Below, one piece after another: positions 1 through 7,746 of a stretch of 29,459 bases of DNA. Source of the stretch: Acidimicrobiales bacterium (GTDB lineage: Bacteria; Actinomycetota; Acidimicrobiia; Acidimicrobiales; Ilumatobacteraceae). The translations under genes were made by a program, and so were the position numbers. The notes under the pieces were generated by a model. The model saw only the letters and a program-made list of their open reading frames with translations. It was not told the DNA's origin and did no database searches. Positions within the stretch are counted from its first letter, which is position 1. Every line of letters begins with the position of its first letter. Location: contig JAURNB010000246.1 of the NCBI GenBank assembly GCA_030830415.1, positions 1 through 29,459 on the forward strand, in the 5' to 3' direction.

Positions 1-614
1 TCAAATATTTGAAATGCTTGTGCACCATGTTGAATTTGTGCCGAGACAAGTGCAATGGCGTGCTGACTAAGTCTTTCCATGACGCTATGCCACAACACAT
101 CGTTGTTGCGCATCATGGCAAATGAATTTTCGTAAGTTCTGCTCGGTCTTCCTTCAATGAGGTAGCTGGCAACGGTGAATGGAGCACCAGCAAAACCAAG
201 AAGTGGCACTTCTAGTTCTTTTACCAACATGTCGATTGTTTGCATTACGTAATGCATGTCGGTTTCAGGTTCAAGGGCGCGCAGTCGAGCGAGGTCGTCG
301 TTTGTGCGTAGTGGAACGGGCGCTACTGGGCCGGTTCCTGGCGCCACGTCGATGCCAAAACCAACAGCATGTGAAGAAACCACAATGTCGCTGTAGAGAA
401 CTGCAGCATCAACTCCGTATCGCCGTACGGGCTGCAAAGTAAATTCTGCTGCAAGCTCAGGTTTTTTGATTGCATCTAAAATGCTTCCTTCGCCGCGCAA
501 GGCTCGGTATTCAGGAAGGCTGCGACCCGCTTGACGCATAAACCACACAGGTGTGTGTGTTGCGCGTTCACCACGCGCAGCGGTGAGAAACGGAGAAGTA
601 GGTAGTGCTGTCAT
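1..614 (-). CDS. hemE: Uroporphyrinogen decarboxylase, N-terminal part (cut by window edge)
   Basis: Cytoplasmic heme-pathway enzyme that decarboxylates uroporphyrinogen III to coproporphyrinogen III. The minus strand from the ATG at 614-612 gives 204 uninterrupted residues and runs off the left edge, against about 340-360 for the family. Seen directly: the substrate-binding signature PVWFMRQAGRSLPEYR near residues 22-37, the SDIV motif with its active-site Asp near residue 75, and GFAGAPFTVASYLIEG near residue 140. The RQAGRS variant (Ser where many bacteria have Tyr) is common in actinobacterial HemE as I recall it. The gene lies 47 bases downstream of the M48 protease gene on the same strand, so the two may be cotranscribed. 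Family assignment is secure; the C-terminal part is not visible. Confidence 0.95.
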   Translation of the reverse strand, partial: MTALPTSPFLTAARGERATHTPVWFMRQAGRSLPEYRALRGEGSILDAIKKPELAAEFTLQPVRRYGVDAAVLYSDIVVSSHAVGFGIDVAPGTGPVAPVPLRTNDDLARLRALEPETDMHYVMQTIDMLVKELEVPLLGFAGAPFTVASYLIEGRPSRTYENSFAMMRNNDVLWHSVMERLSQHAIALVSAQIQHGAQAFQIF

Positions 615-635
615 GATTCAGCGCAAGTGGATTGA

Positions 636-668
636 CAGGTAACGAGGAGCACCTAGACAGGTTACCTG
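636..668. repeat. 8-bp inverted repeat between the protease gene and hemE
   Basis: CAGGTAAC at 636-643 is the exact reverse complement of GTTACCTG at 661-668, with a 17-base loop. The second arm overlaps the stop codon of the M48 gene. As RNA of the minus strand it could form a weak intercistronic hairpin (attenuator or processing site). There is no U-tract, so it is not a convincing terminator. An 8-bp repeat at this spacing can also arise by chance. Confidence 0.3.
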
Positions 669-1582
669 CGTTGCTGTTGCGTACGAAGTTGAGCCTCAAT
701 TCGAGCAATACGGGTACGCGCCTCTGGATGAGAAGAAAAGATCTTCTCGTGCCACTGTTTTTTCGCCAAGCGCAGAGTGCGCGAATCTTGTTGTGCATCT
801 TGATGAGCAAAAGTGAATCGGGAAAGCGCAGTAGACAACTGTTTCCCAAAGCCGAGTGTCACAGCACGAGCGTCGGCCTGGAACTCGGCATTTTTCCCCA
901 CAATGTTGTTCAAAATGTGAGCACTCAGAAGTGAAGCTTGGAAAATCCATGCGGTCGCGGTGAATAAAGAAGTGATGAGTTTGCTGGGAATGCGGAAGTA
1001 CTCATGACGTGGCACGAGAGCGTGCTCAATGCGAAGTGCTGTTCCTTGAAGAAAAAATCCGAGACGTGCACATGCAATGATGGGCAAACTCAGCCATTGG
1101 CCAATTGATAATGCAACGGTATGTGCACCAAGGTGGTGACTCATTTCATGGGCTACTACGCCAGTGAGTTCCTCGTCGCTGAGATGTTCTACTGCTGATG
1201 AACTCACCACAAGAATGTGCCCGCCACATGCGAAGGCGTTGATGTCGTCGCTTTCATCAATTGCAACAACAAAACGTGGAGTATGGAGTCGAGCACTCTG
1301 GGCAACAATCTTGATGAGCGGGGTGAGTCGAGCTGTTTCCTGTGCATTTGGTGCACGAGTGCCAAGAAGGCGCACAACAAACAGGCGCTGTGCAGGAAGA
1401 AAAAACATCAGGCCAGCACCGAGTGCAACGACACTGTGAAAAATGAAGAAATTCACCGAAAAAATGAGTGAGAAAAACCACCAGAAAATTGACGTAGAAA
1501 CAAACCAAGCGGGAAGCAGTGCAATAACGGGAATAACGGCACTGAAGGCAGATGATTCCACCGATTTTCTCTGTTGCCGCAT
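662..1582 (-). CDS. M48-family (HtpX-like) membrane zinc metalloprotease
   Basis: Predicted membrane-anchored zinc endopeptidase of 306 residues, related to HtpX, which takes part in membrane-protein quality control. Hydrophobic segments occur near residues 13-40 and 42-68. The zinc motif HEMSH is at residues 145-149 within VAHEMSHHLGAH (His145 and His149 as ligands, Glu146 catalytic). The third ligand is probably Glu233 in NAEFQAD, the usual ExxAD helix of M48 enzymes. Further hydrophobic stretches follow at about 155-180 and 203-225. Start ATG is at 1582-1580. The gene is divergent from the carboxylesterase gene with about 50 bases between them. Subfamily (true HtpX, or the M56/BlaR-like actinobacterial group) is not certain. 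Confidence 0.87.
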   Translation of the reverse strand: MRQQRKSVESSAFSAVIPVIALLPAWFVSTSIFWWFFSLIFSVNFFIFHSVVALGAGLMFFLPAQRLFVVRLLGTRAPNAQETARLTPLIKIVAQSARLHTPRFVVAIDESDDINAFACGGHILVVSSSAVEHLSDEELTGVVAHEMSHHLGAHTVALSIGQWLSLPIIACARLGFFLQGTALRIEHALVPRHEYFRIPSKLITSLFTATAWIFQASLLSAHILNNIVGKNAEFQADARAVTLGFGKQLSTALSRFTFAHQDAQQDSRTLRLAKKQWHEKIFSSHPEARTRIARIEAQLRTQQQRR

Positions 1583-1638
1583 GGTTCTAGGCTAGACGCG
1601 AAGGCAAGCCATTCAGTGAGACGATCTACACTGTGCAG
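1583..1638. promoter_or_regulatory. Divergent intergenic region
   Basis: About 50 bases separate the divergent M48 protease and carboxylesterase genes, so promoters for both directions must lie here or just inside the genes. I see no convincing -35/-10 pair and no strong ribosome binding site for either start. The call rests on gene arrangement only. Confidence 0.35.
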
Positions 1639-2403
1639 ATGGCAACTCATGAGGTAATGGCTGGTGCAGAAGCGTGGTCTCATCAAGGAACTCTCACCAC
1701 AGGTGTTTTGGTAGTTCACGGATTTACGGGTAACCCTGGTTCCATGAGGGGCCTTGCTGAGGCGTGTGCTTCGGCCGGCTTTCATGTTGAAATGCCACGA
1801 CTCGCTGGGCACGGAACCGACATTGAAGATATGTTGCCCACAACCTGGAGCGATTGGTTGCGCGATGCCGACACCGCTTACACCATGCTGGCCTCACGTG
1901 TGGAAAAAGTGGTGGTGATGGGTTTATCGATGGGCGGAACACTCACCTTGTGGCTTGCATCGCAGCGCCCCAGCATCGCCGGCATTGTTTGCGTGAACCC
2001 TGCAGCTCAGGCGATGCCTGAAGAAATCGTGAGTGCTATTGACGGCATGTTGACCGAGGGTACAGAAGTGATTCCGGGTATTGGAAGCGATATAGCCGAC
2101 CCTGACACCACGGAAAATGCGTATTCCGGCACACCCATTCGTCCATTGCTTTCCTTTATTGCCGACGGGCTTAAACCACTGGCCGAGCGTTTGCCAGAAA
2201 TCAAAGTGCCGTTGTTGCTTTTCACATCAACTCAAGATCATGTCGTTAGCCCGGCCGATAGCGATTTCATTGTTGCAACGTACGGTGGAGCAGTAGAACA
2301 GGTGAAATTAGAACGTAGCTATCACGTAGCAACACAAGACTTCGACAAGCAAATCATTTTTGACGGCGCGGTCAATTTCGCTTTTGCGGTGGCAGAAAGT
2401 TAA
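1639..2403 (+). CDS. Alpha/beta hydrolase, Est30-type carboxylesterase / monoacylglycerol lipase
   Basis: Serine hydrolase of 254 residues, likely cytoplasmic, acting on short acyl esters or monoacylglycerols. Oxyanion-region motif VVHGFTGNP is near residue 27. The nucleophile elbow is GLSMGG with Ser97. The acid is probably Asp200 in TSTQDHVVSP, and the base His229 in SYHVATQDFD; this SxHV...D ending is typical of the Est30/COG1647 group. No signal peptide. I chose the ATG at 1639; an in-frame GTG at 1633 would add two residues. The stop lies four bases before the lgt start, so this is probably the first gene of an operon running through gatB. The natural substrate cannot be read from sequence. 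Confidence 0.88.
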   Translation: MATHEVMAGAEAWSHQGTLTTGVLVVHGFTGNPGSMRGLAEACASAGFHVEMPRLAGHGTDIEDMLPTTWSDWLRDADTAYTMLASRVEKVVVMGLSMGGTLTLWLASQRPSIAGIVCVNPAAQAMPEEIVSAIDGMLTEGTEVIPGIGSDIADPDTTENAYSGTPIRPLLSFIADGLKPLAERLPEIKVPLLLFTSTQDHVVSPADSDFIVATYGGAVEQVKLERSYHVATQDFDKQIIFDGAVNFAFAVAES

Positions 2404-2407
2404 CTCA

Positions 2408-3262
2408 GTGTTTTCACCATATATATGGGCGAGTATCCCGAGCCCTTCCACGGGAACATTGAATCTTGGGCCATTACGCATGAACGCTTATGGCCTCATG
2501 ATTGCTCTTGGCGTAGTAGTTGCTGTGTGGTTGTTAGGTAAGCGTGTTGAAGCTCGCGGAGTTGCCACAAGTGAAGATATTGGCTCCATTGCAATGTGGG
2601 CAGTTCCTGCGGGCATTGTTGGCGCTCGTGCGTATCACGTGGTCACCGATTGGTCACGCTTTTCCAATAACTATGGAGACATCGTCAAGGTGTGGCAAGG
2701 CGGCCTTGGTATTTGGGGTGGCATCGCACTTGGTGTTGTTGCAGGCATGTGGGCAACTCGCAAAAAAGGTTTAGATGTATTGCTCGTTGTTACTTGTGCA
2801 GCACCTGCGTTAGCTGTTGCCCAAGCGATTGGTCGTTGGGGAAATTGGTTCAATCAGGAGCTCTTTGGAAAAGCCACCACGTTGCCGTGGGGTCTTGAAA
2901 TCAGTGCCGACAAAACGATGAGCGCTGGTTTTCCTGTGGGTACTACTTTTCATCCAACATTTCTTTACGAGTCAATCGGCTGTGCTCTTTTGTGCTTGGT
3001 ATTGCTTGCTGTCGATCAGAGAGTCCCACTACGACCCGGGCGACTCTTTTTTGTGTACGGCGCGGGGTACACCCTGATGCGATTTTTCATTGAAGGTTTG
3101 CGCATTGACGATGCCCATCAAGCGGGTGGATTGCGGCTGAATCAGTGGGTTTCTCTCGCAGTCTTTGTTGTATCTATTGGCTTTTTGGTACGTGAGGCGC
3201 TCTGGTATCGGCGTAGTGAGCCTGACCCGTCTAACGTTCTTCCTTATGGCGACCTCCAATAA
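2408..3262 (+). CDS. lgt: Prolipoprotein diacylglyceryl transferase
   Basis: Integral membrane enzyme that transfers diacylglycerol from phosphatidylglycerol to the lipobox Cys of prolipoproteins, the first step of lipoprotein maturation. About 284 residues with several hydrophobic segments. The N-terminal IPSPSTGTLNLGPL and AYGLMIALG are typical of Lgt. His77 lies in RAYHVVTDW, matching the conserved essential His region. The family signature GRWGNWFNQELFG is at 142-154, and HPTFLYES follows. I chose the GTG at 2408 because it places IPSPSTG at the usual distance from the N terminus; longer in-frame starts lie inside the upstream gene. It overlaps the next gene by 17 bases. It fits that five or six putative lipoproteins are encoded downstream in this window. 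Confidence 0.96.
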   Translation: MFSPYIWASIPSPSTGTLNLGPLRMNAYGLMIALGVVVAVWLLGKRVEARGVATSEDIGSIAMWAVPAGIVGARAYHVVTDWSRFSNNYGDIVKVWQGGLGIWGGIALGVVAGMWATRKKGLDVLLVVTCAAPALAVAQAIGRWGNWFNQELFGKATTLPWGLEISADKTMSAGFPVGTTFHPTFLYESIGCALLCLVLLAVDQRVPLRPGRLFFVYGAGYTLMRFFIEGLRIDDAHQAGGLRLNQWVSLAVFVVSIGFLVREALWYRRSEPDPSNVLPYGDLQ

Positions 3263-4073
3263 CTCAGCAGCAAACGACACAGTTCTTCTTTCACACCCTG
3301 CCCCAGGGGTAGCGCTCCTTACCCTGAATCGCCCTGATCGCTTAAATGCATGGAACGGTGAACTCTCCGAGCGCTATTTCCAATTGATGGACGAGTGTGT
3401 AGCAAACGACGAAGTGCGTGTACTTGTTGTGACGGGTGCGGGAAAAGGTTTTTGTGCAGGTGCCGACATGGATGCATTGCAATCAATTGGTCGCTCCTCT
3501 TCAGGTGGGTCTAACGCTGGTGCGCAGTCAGCAGCAGGTGGACGCTTGCAGTCGTATACAACAACTATTCCCAAGCCAGTCATCGCTGCCATCAATGGTG
3601 CGTGCGCAGGAATTGGCATGGTGCAGGCGTTGATGTGCGACGTGCGTTTTGCTGCAGCTGGCGCAAAGTTCACCACAGCATTCGCGCGCCGCGGGCTCAT
3701 TGCGGAATACGGCATGAGTTGGTTATTGCCACGTCTCGTGGGTACCGCAAATGCGCTCGATGTGTTGTTGAGTGGTCGCGTGTTTCTTGCTGAAGAAGCA
3801 CATCAAATGGGAATGGTCAACGGTGTAGTGCCCGCAGACCAGCTACTCGCTCACGCGGTTGCCTATGCCAGCGACTTGGCAGCAAATGTGTCGCCAACCT
3901 CCATGAAAGTAATGAAGCAGCAGGTCTACGCCGACACCACTGCGGCCATCACAGAATCTGAGCAGCGTGCGCTCGTGCTCATGAAAGAATCGCTCATCCG
4001 CGCCGATTTTAAAGAGGGAGTCGCTAGTTTCATGGAGAAGCGACCTCCTCAATTTGCTCCTGTTACTCGGTAG
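3246..4073 (+). CDS. Enoyl-CoA hydratase/isomerase (crotonase) family protein
   Basis: Crotonase-fold acyl-CoA enzyme of 275 residues, cytoplasmic. The CoA-binding/oxyanion segment GKGFCAGADMDALQ is at 67-80 and the second oxyanion loop INGACAGIGM at 116-125. The two catalytic Glu of classical hydratase (rat ECHS1 E144 and E164) align with Val126 and Phe146, so plain hydratase activity is doubtful. One acid, Glu154 in LIAEYGMSWLLPR, sits where isomerase-type members (for example PaaG-like or Delta3-Delta2 isomerases) carry Asp/Glu. The ATG at 3246 overlaps the lgt end by 17 bases and gives the usual length; an upstream in-frame start lies deep inside lgt. Substrate unknown. Confidence 0.88.
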   Translation: MATSNNSAANDTVLLSHPAPGVALLTLNRPDRLNAWNGELSERYFQLMDECVANDEVRVLVVTGAGKGFCAGADMDALQSIGRSSSGGSNAGAQSAAGGRLQSYTTTIPKPVIAAINGACAGIGMVQALMCDVRFAAAGAKFTTAFARRGLIAEYGMSWLLPRLVGTANALDVLLSGRVFLAEEAHQMGMVNGVVPADQLLAHAVAYASDLAANVSPTSMKVMKQQVYADTTAAITESEQRALVLMKESLIRADFKEGVASFMEKRPPQFAPVTR

Positions 4074-4084
4074 CATTCACCCTT

Positions 4085-4387
4085 GTGTCTGAACGTCTCT
4101 CTGCCGCCGATGTAGCCAAAGTGGCACGTATGGCGCGCCTCAATATTTCAGCCGCCGATGTAGAGCGTTATACACAACAACTCGACGGCATGCTCGATCA
4201 TTTCGCCGACATCGACAACCTGCAACTTGCCGATGTCCAGCCCATGACCCAGCCGTTTCCCCTCGTCAACGTGTTGCGTGCCGATGTTGAACAGCCTTGT
4301 CTCGACCGCGAAGAAGTTCTTGGCGCAGCGCCTGCCGCCGAACAAGGTCGTTTCCGCGTGCCACCATCGGGAGGCGAAGATGACTAA
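4085..4387 (+). CDS. gatC: Asp/Glu-tRNA amidotransferase subunit C
   Basis: Small 100-residue subunit of GatCAB, which converts misacylated Glu-tRNA(Gln) and/or Asp-tRNA(Asn) to the amidated forms. The N-terminal pattern DVAKVARMARLN is the typical GatC helix, followed by YTQQLDGMLDHFADIDNL. The C-terminal part includes REEVLGAAPAAEQGRFRVP, matching the GatC extension that wraps GatA. The start is GTG at 4085, eleven bases after the crotonase stop. The last eight bases overlap gatA, suggesting coupled translation and equal subunit levels. Confidence 0.95.
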   Translation: MSERLSAADVAKVARMARLNISAADVERYTQQLDGMLDHFADIDNLQLADVQPMTQPFPLVNVLRADVEQPCLDREEVLGAAPAAEQGRFRVPPSGGEDD

Positions 4388-5804
4388 CTTCAGCACAGCT
4401 ACATCTATTGCTCACAATGTGGCAAGTGGTGCGCAGTCGGCCGCGTCTGTTGTAGAGGAACATCTGCAACGCATTGGTCAACGGGAAGAAGAAGTGCATG
4501 CCTTCAACTTGGTCACCAGTGCAGAAGCTCGCGAGCGCGCTGCCGACCTCGATGCCCGCATTGCCCGTGGCGAAAATGTGGGGCCACTTGCTGGTGTTCC
4601 CATTGCACTCAAAGACAACATGTGCACTCGTGGTGTTCCCACCACATGCTCGTCGAAAATACTTGAAGGTTGGAAGCCACCGTACAACGCCACCGTTGTC
4701 GACAAACTTTTTGCGGCCGGTGCAGTGTTCGTTGGTAAAACAAACCTCGATGAATTTGCAATGGGTTCCAGTACAGAAAACTCTGCATTTGGCCCCACGC
4801 GTAACCCGCTCGACACTTCGCGTGTTCCGGGTGGCAGCAGCGGCGGTAGTGCAGCAGCAGTAGCTGCAGGTTTTGCAGCGGTTTCACTTGGCAGCGATAC
4901 CGGCGGAAGTATTCGTCAACCCGCTGCGCTATGCGGAGTTGTTGGTGTGAAGCCAACGTACGGTTTGGTCAGCCGCTACGGCTTGGTTGCTTTTGCCAGC
5001 AGCCTCGACCAAATTGGTCCGTTCTCGCACAGCGTTGCCGATGCAGCATTACTCACCGAAATCATTGCCGGGCACGACCCCATGGATTCCACAAGCATTC
5101 CCAAGCCCGCTCCTTCTTTAGTGTCGGTTCTTGGTCGCGGGGTAGAAGGAATGCGCATTGGTCGCGTTGCCGACTTGCCCGAAGGAGCCGATGCCGATGT
5201 GCTTGCTCGCCTCGACGCTGCATTTGTTGCGCTCGAAAAAGCTGGAGCAACCATTGTCGATGTGAAGCTTCCCTCGTTGTCGTATGCGCTCACTGCGTAT
5301 TACCTCATTGCGCCCGCAGAGGCCAGTAGCAACCTTGCCCGTTACGACGGCGTGCGTTACGGCAATCGTGTAGCCGCAAATGACATGAACACCATGTATG
5401 CCGATACGCGCGCAGCAGGTTTTGGCGATGAAGTAAAGCGCCGCATCATGCTCGGAACGTATGCCTTGTCGGCTGGTTACTACGACGCTTATTACGGCAA
5501 GGCCCTCAAGGTACGTCGCCTTATTTCCAACGACTTTGCTGCGGCCTATGCAAATGCCGATGTCATATTGACACCAACATCACCCACGGTCGCCTTCCCG
5601 TTTGGCGCAAAAACCGACGACCCTCTCACCATGTATCTCTGCGATATTTTCACCATCCCCACCAACTTGGCGGGGCACCCTGCAATGAGCGTGCCATTTG
5701 GTACTGGCCAAGCAAACATGCCGGTTGGTGTGCAAATTTTGGCACCCACTTTGGGTGAAGAAGCAATGTTCAAAGTAGCCGCAGTGTTGGAGAGTGCAGC
5801 ATGA
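4380..5804 (+). CDS. gatA: Asp/Glu-tRNA amidotransferase subunit A
   Basis: Catalytic amidase subunit of GatCAB (474 residues); it hydrolyses glutamine and supplies ammonia to GatB. The amidase-signature Ser-cisSer-Lys triad is visible: Lys78 in ALKDNM, cis-Ser153 in GGSSGGSAAA, and nucleophile Ser177 in GSDTGGSIRQPA. VKPTYGLVSRYGLVAFASS follows as in all GatA. The ATG at 4380 starts inside the last codons of gatC (8-base overlap), and the TGA stop overlaps the gatB ATG (ATGA). This gene uses TGA as an ordinary stop, so TGA is not globally reassigned in this genome. Confidence 0.97.
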   Translation: MTNFSTATSIAHNVASGAQSAASVVEEHLQRIGQREEEVHAFNLVTSAEARERAADLDARIARGENVGPLAGVPIALKDNMCTRGVPTTCSSKILEGWKPPYNATVVDKLFAAGAVFVGKTNLDEFAMGSSTENSAFGPTRNPLDTSRVPGGSSGGSAAAVAAGFAAVSLGSDTGGSIRQPAALCGVVGVKPTYGLVSRYGLVAFASSLDQIGPFSHSVADAALLTEIIAGHDPMDSTSIPKPAPSLVSVLGRGVEGMRIGRVADLPEGADADVLARLDAAFVALEKAGATIVDVKLPSLSYALTAYYLIAPAEASSNLARYDGVRYGNRVAANDMNTMYADTRAAGFGDEVKRRIMLGTYALSAGYYDAYYGKALKVRRLISNDFAAAYANADVILTPTSPTVAFPFGAKTDDPLTMYLCDIFTIPTNLAGHPAMSVPFGTGQANMPVGVQILAPTLGEEAMFKVAAVLESAA

Positions 5805-7240
5805 TCGACAATGGCTTGCCTGAAGGCTGGGAACTTGTTGTTGGGCTCGAGGTCCACGTAGAACTTGCCACCAAAACAAAACTCTTTAGTGGTTCACCAA
5901 ACCGTTTTGGCGATGAACCCAATACCAATATCGACCCAGTAACACTTGGCTTGCCAGGTGCGTTGCCTGTGCTCAATGAGCACGCAGTTGAACTCGCAAT
6001 GCGTATTGGGCTTGCACTCAACTGCACGGTGAAGCCAAGCACATTTCACCGTAAAAACTATTTCTACCCCGACTTGTCGAAGGCGTACCAAATTACGCAA
6101 TACGACGAGCCGCTCAACGTCGATGGCTTTCTCATGTTGCCAGGCGGCGTACGCATTGGCGTAGAGCGTGCCCACATGGAAGAAGACACCGGTAAGTCAA
6201 CACACTTCGGTGGTGCAGGTGGTCGTATTCACGGAAGTGACTACTCACTCATCGACTTCAACCGCGCTGGTGTGCCACTCGTAGAAATTGTGTCGCACCC
6301 CGATGTGCGCACTGCAGAGCAAGCTCGCCAATACGTCAATGAGCTGCGCGCCATTCTTGTTGCGGTCGGCGCAAGCGATGCCAAAATGGAAGAAGGCTCC
6401 ATGCGCTGCGATGCCAACGTCTCGGTGCGCAAGTACGGTGCTGCACTAGGCACGCGTTGTGAAATTAAAAACGTCAACTCGGTGCGCTCACTTGGCAAAG
6501 CAATTGAGTACGAGGCTCGTCGCCAAATTGATGTTTTAGAAACAGGCGGAACCATACGTCAAGAAACGCGCCACTGGGATGAAACCGATGGTCGTACTCA
6601 TACATTGCGCACCAAAGTAGATGCCAACGATTACCGCTACTTCCTCGAGCCCGACTTGGTTATGCTCGCACCCGATGCGCAATGGGTAGAACGTGTTCGT
6701 GCTGCATTGCCGGTGTTGCCAGCAGCTCGTCGTACCAACCTTGCTGCACTTACTGGTGCCGATGAAGACAGCGAAGCAATTGCGGTTGTTGTAGAACGTG
6801 GACAAGACACCTACATAGAAGAGGTAAAGAACGCTGGTGGCGACGCCGGGCGAGCTTTGGTATGGGTGCAACAATCATTTGCCGAAGAAGGCAATGCGCC
6901 ACGTTTGCCCGCCAAAGATCTTGCTGCTCTCACCGTTCTGGAACGCGATGGCAAGCTCACGGCAACTCAAGCAAAAACAGTTCTTGGCGACATGCTTGAA
7001 ACTGGTGGGGGAGACCCTGCAGCAATTGCTGCCTCAAAAGGTTTTGAAGCGCTCGACACCAGCGTTATTGAAGGTTTTGTCGATGAAGGTATTGCCGCAC
7101 AACCCGATGCATGGGCGAAATATTGCGCGGGCGAAGAAAAGGCAATGGGTGCTCTTGTTGGCACCATCATGAAACTCAGCAAAGGCAAAGCCGACGGCAA
7201 AGTGGTGACGGCAATCTTGCAGCAACGGCGAGGTAGCTAA
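5801..7240 (+). CDS. gatB: Asp/Glu-tRNA amidotransferase subunit B
   Basis: tRNA-binding and kinase subunit of GatCAB (479 residues); it phosphorylates the tRNA-bound Glu/Asp before amidation. Characteristic motifs in order: GLEVHVELATKTKLFSG near residue 15, HRKNYFYPDLSKAYQITQYD near 82-102, HMEEDTGKS near 125, DFNRAGVPLVEIVSHPD near 150, GSMRCDANVS near 200, and DANDYRYFLEPDL near 270. A C-terminal helical YqeY-like tail follows, ending at TAA 7238-7240. It overlaps gatA by ATGA and is followed after only two bases by the selenocysteine lipoprotein gene, so that gene probably shares this housekeeping transcript. Confidence 0.97.
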   Translation: MIDNGLPEGWELVVGLEVHVELATKTKLFSGSPNRFGDEPNTNIDPVTLGLPGALPVLNEHAVELAMRIGLALNCTVKPSTFHRKNYFYPDLSKAYQITQYDEPLNVDGFLMLPGGVRIGVERAHMEEDTGKSTHFGGAGGRIHGSDYSLIDFNRAGVPLVEIVSHPDVRTAEQARQYVNELRAILVAVGASDAKMEEGSMRCDANVSVRKYGAALGTRCEIKNVNSVRSLGKAIEYEARRQIDVLETGGTIRQETRHWDETDGRTHTLRTKVDANDYRYFLEPDLVMLAPDAQWVERVRAALPVLPAARRTNLAALTGADEDSEAIAVVVERGQDTYIEEVKNAGGDAGRALVWVQQSFAEEGNAPRLPAKDLAALTVLERDGKLTATQAKTVLGDMLETGGGDPAAIAASKGFEALDTSVIEGFVDEGIAAQPDAWAKYCAGEEKAMGALVGTIMKLSKGKADGKVVTAILQQRRGS

Positions 7241-7242
7241 CA

Positions 7243-7746
7243 ATGATTCGTCGTTTCTCACTTGCAGCACTCCTAGCAGTCTCGTTAGCGAGTTGCGGTG
7301 GCTCAGCACCCAGTGCGTCGACGCCTTCGACCCTCGCGCCAACTGAAGTGCCAGAAAGCAGCACAACAAGTGCCGTACCCTCCGATTTCGGATCCTCTTA
7401 TATAGGTACACCAACAGCCTTTTGGTTTTGGGCGCCGTATTGAGGCACCTGCAATAGTGAAGCCCCCTCGGTCGAGGAGGTCAGCAAAAAATGGGCCGGC
7501 AAGGTCAACATTGTGGGCGTTGCGTGGAATGGTACGCAAGGCGAGATCGATGAGTTCATTTCACGTCACGGTTTAACTTTCCCCAACGTTCTCGATGGCG
7601 ACGGTGAAATTTTTGCCAGTTTCTCGGTTGCCTCGCAACCTGCATGGGTGTTTCAGAGCAAAACGGGTGAGCGTGTCGTTGAGTCACGAGCTCTTCCAGA
7701 AGACGAAATTAATTCGCGGTTAAATGCAATCACGCTCAGCGAATAA
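7243..7746 (+). CDS. Putative selenocysteine-containing thioredoxin-fold lipoprotein (MPT53/DsbE-like, UxxC active site)
   Basis: Read through the in-frame TGA at 7441-7443, this is one 167-residue protein. It has a lipoprotein signal (LASC, Cys18), a Ser/Thr/Pro linker, then a thioredoxin fold resembling mycobacterial MPT53/DsbE: AFWFWAPY-U-GTCNSEAPS, with selenocysteine at 67 and Cys at 70. Later segments are NIVGVAWNG, FISRHGLTFPNVLDGDGEIF and the cis-Pro region SVASQPAWVF, ending at TAA 7744. The TGA falls exactly on the first Cys of CxxC, and the frame is open and conserved-looking on both sides. A hairpin with a GGUC loop lies 26 bases past the TGA. The likely role is extracytoplasmic thiol-selenol redox chemistry. 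It starts two bases after gatB, with GAGG nine bases before the ATG. Alternatives are a nonsense mutation or a sequencing error; selA/selB/selC are not in the window. Confidence 0.85.
7458..7483 (+). promoter_or_regulatory. Candidate bacterial SECIS hairpin
   Basis: A hairpin inside the coding sequence directly downstream of the in-frame TGA. CCTC (7466-7469) pairs with GAGG (7474-7477) around a GGTC loop (7470-7473). The stem extends after a C/A mismatch with 7463-7464 to 7479-7480, and after a two-base bulge with TGA (7458-7460) to TCA (7481-7483). Twenty-six bases separate TGA from the loop, within the 16-37 range described for bacterial SECIS. The loop has G in its first two positions and matches the GGUC of the E. 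coli fdhF element, which SelB binds. I drew the pairing by eye and computed no energy. Confidence 0.75.

Noticed and set aside
7243..7443. Stand-alone 66-residue lipoprotein followed by a separate 77-residue gene at 7513
   Set aside because: Both pieces are in the same frame and together make a complete thioredoxin fold, with the TGA exactly at the catalytic Cys. The second piece would lack the active site and any signal peptide.
7243..7746. Pseudogene by nonsense mutation
   Set aside because: There is no other damage, the frame is kept, the stop is at the redox residue, and a SECIS-like hairpin follows. It cannot be fully excluded without the Sec machinery genes.
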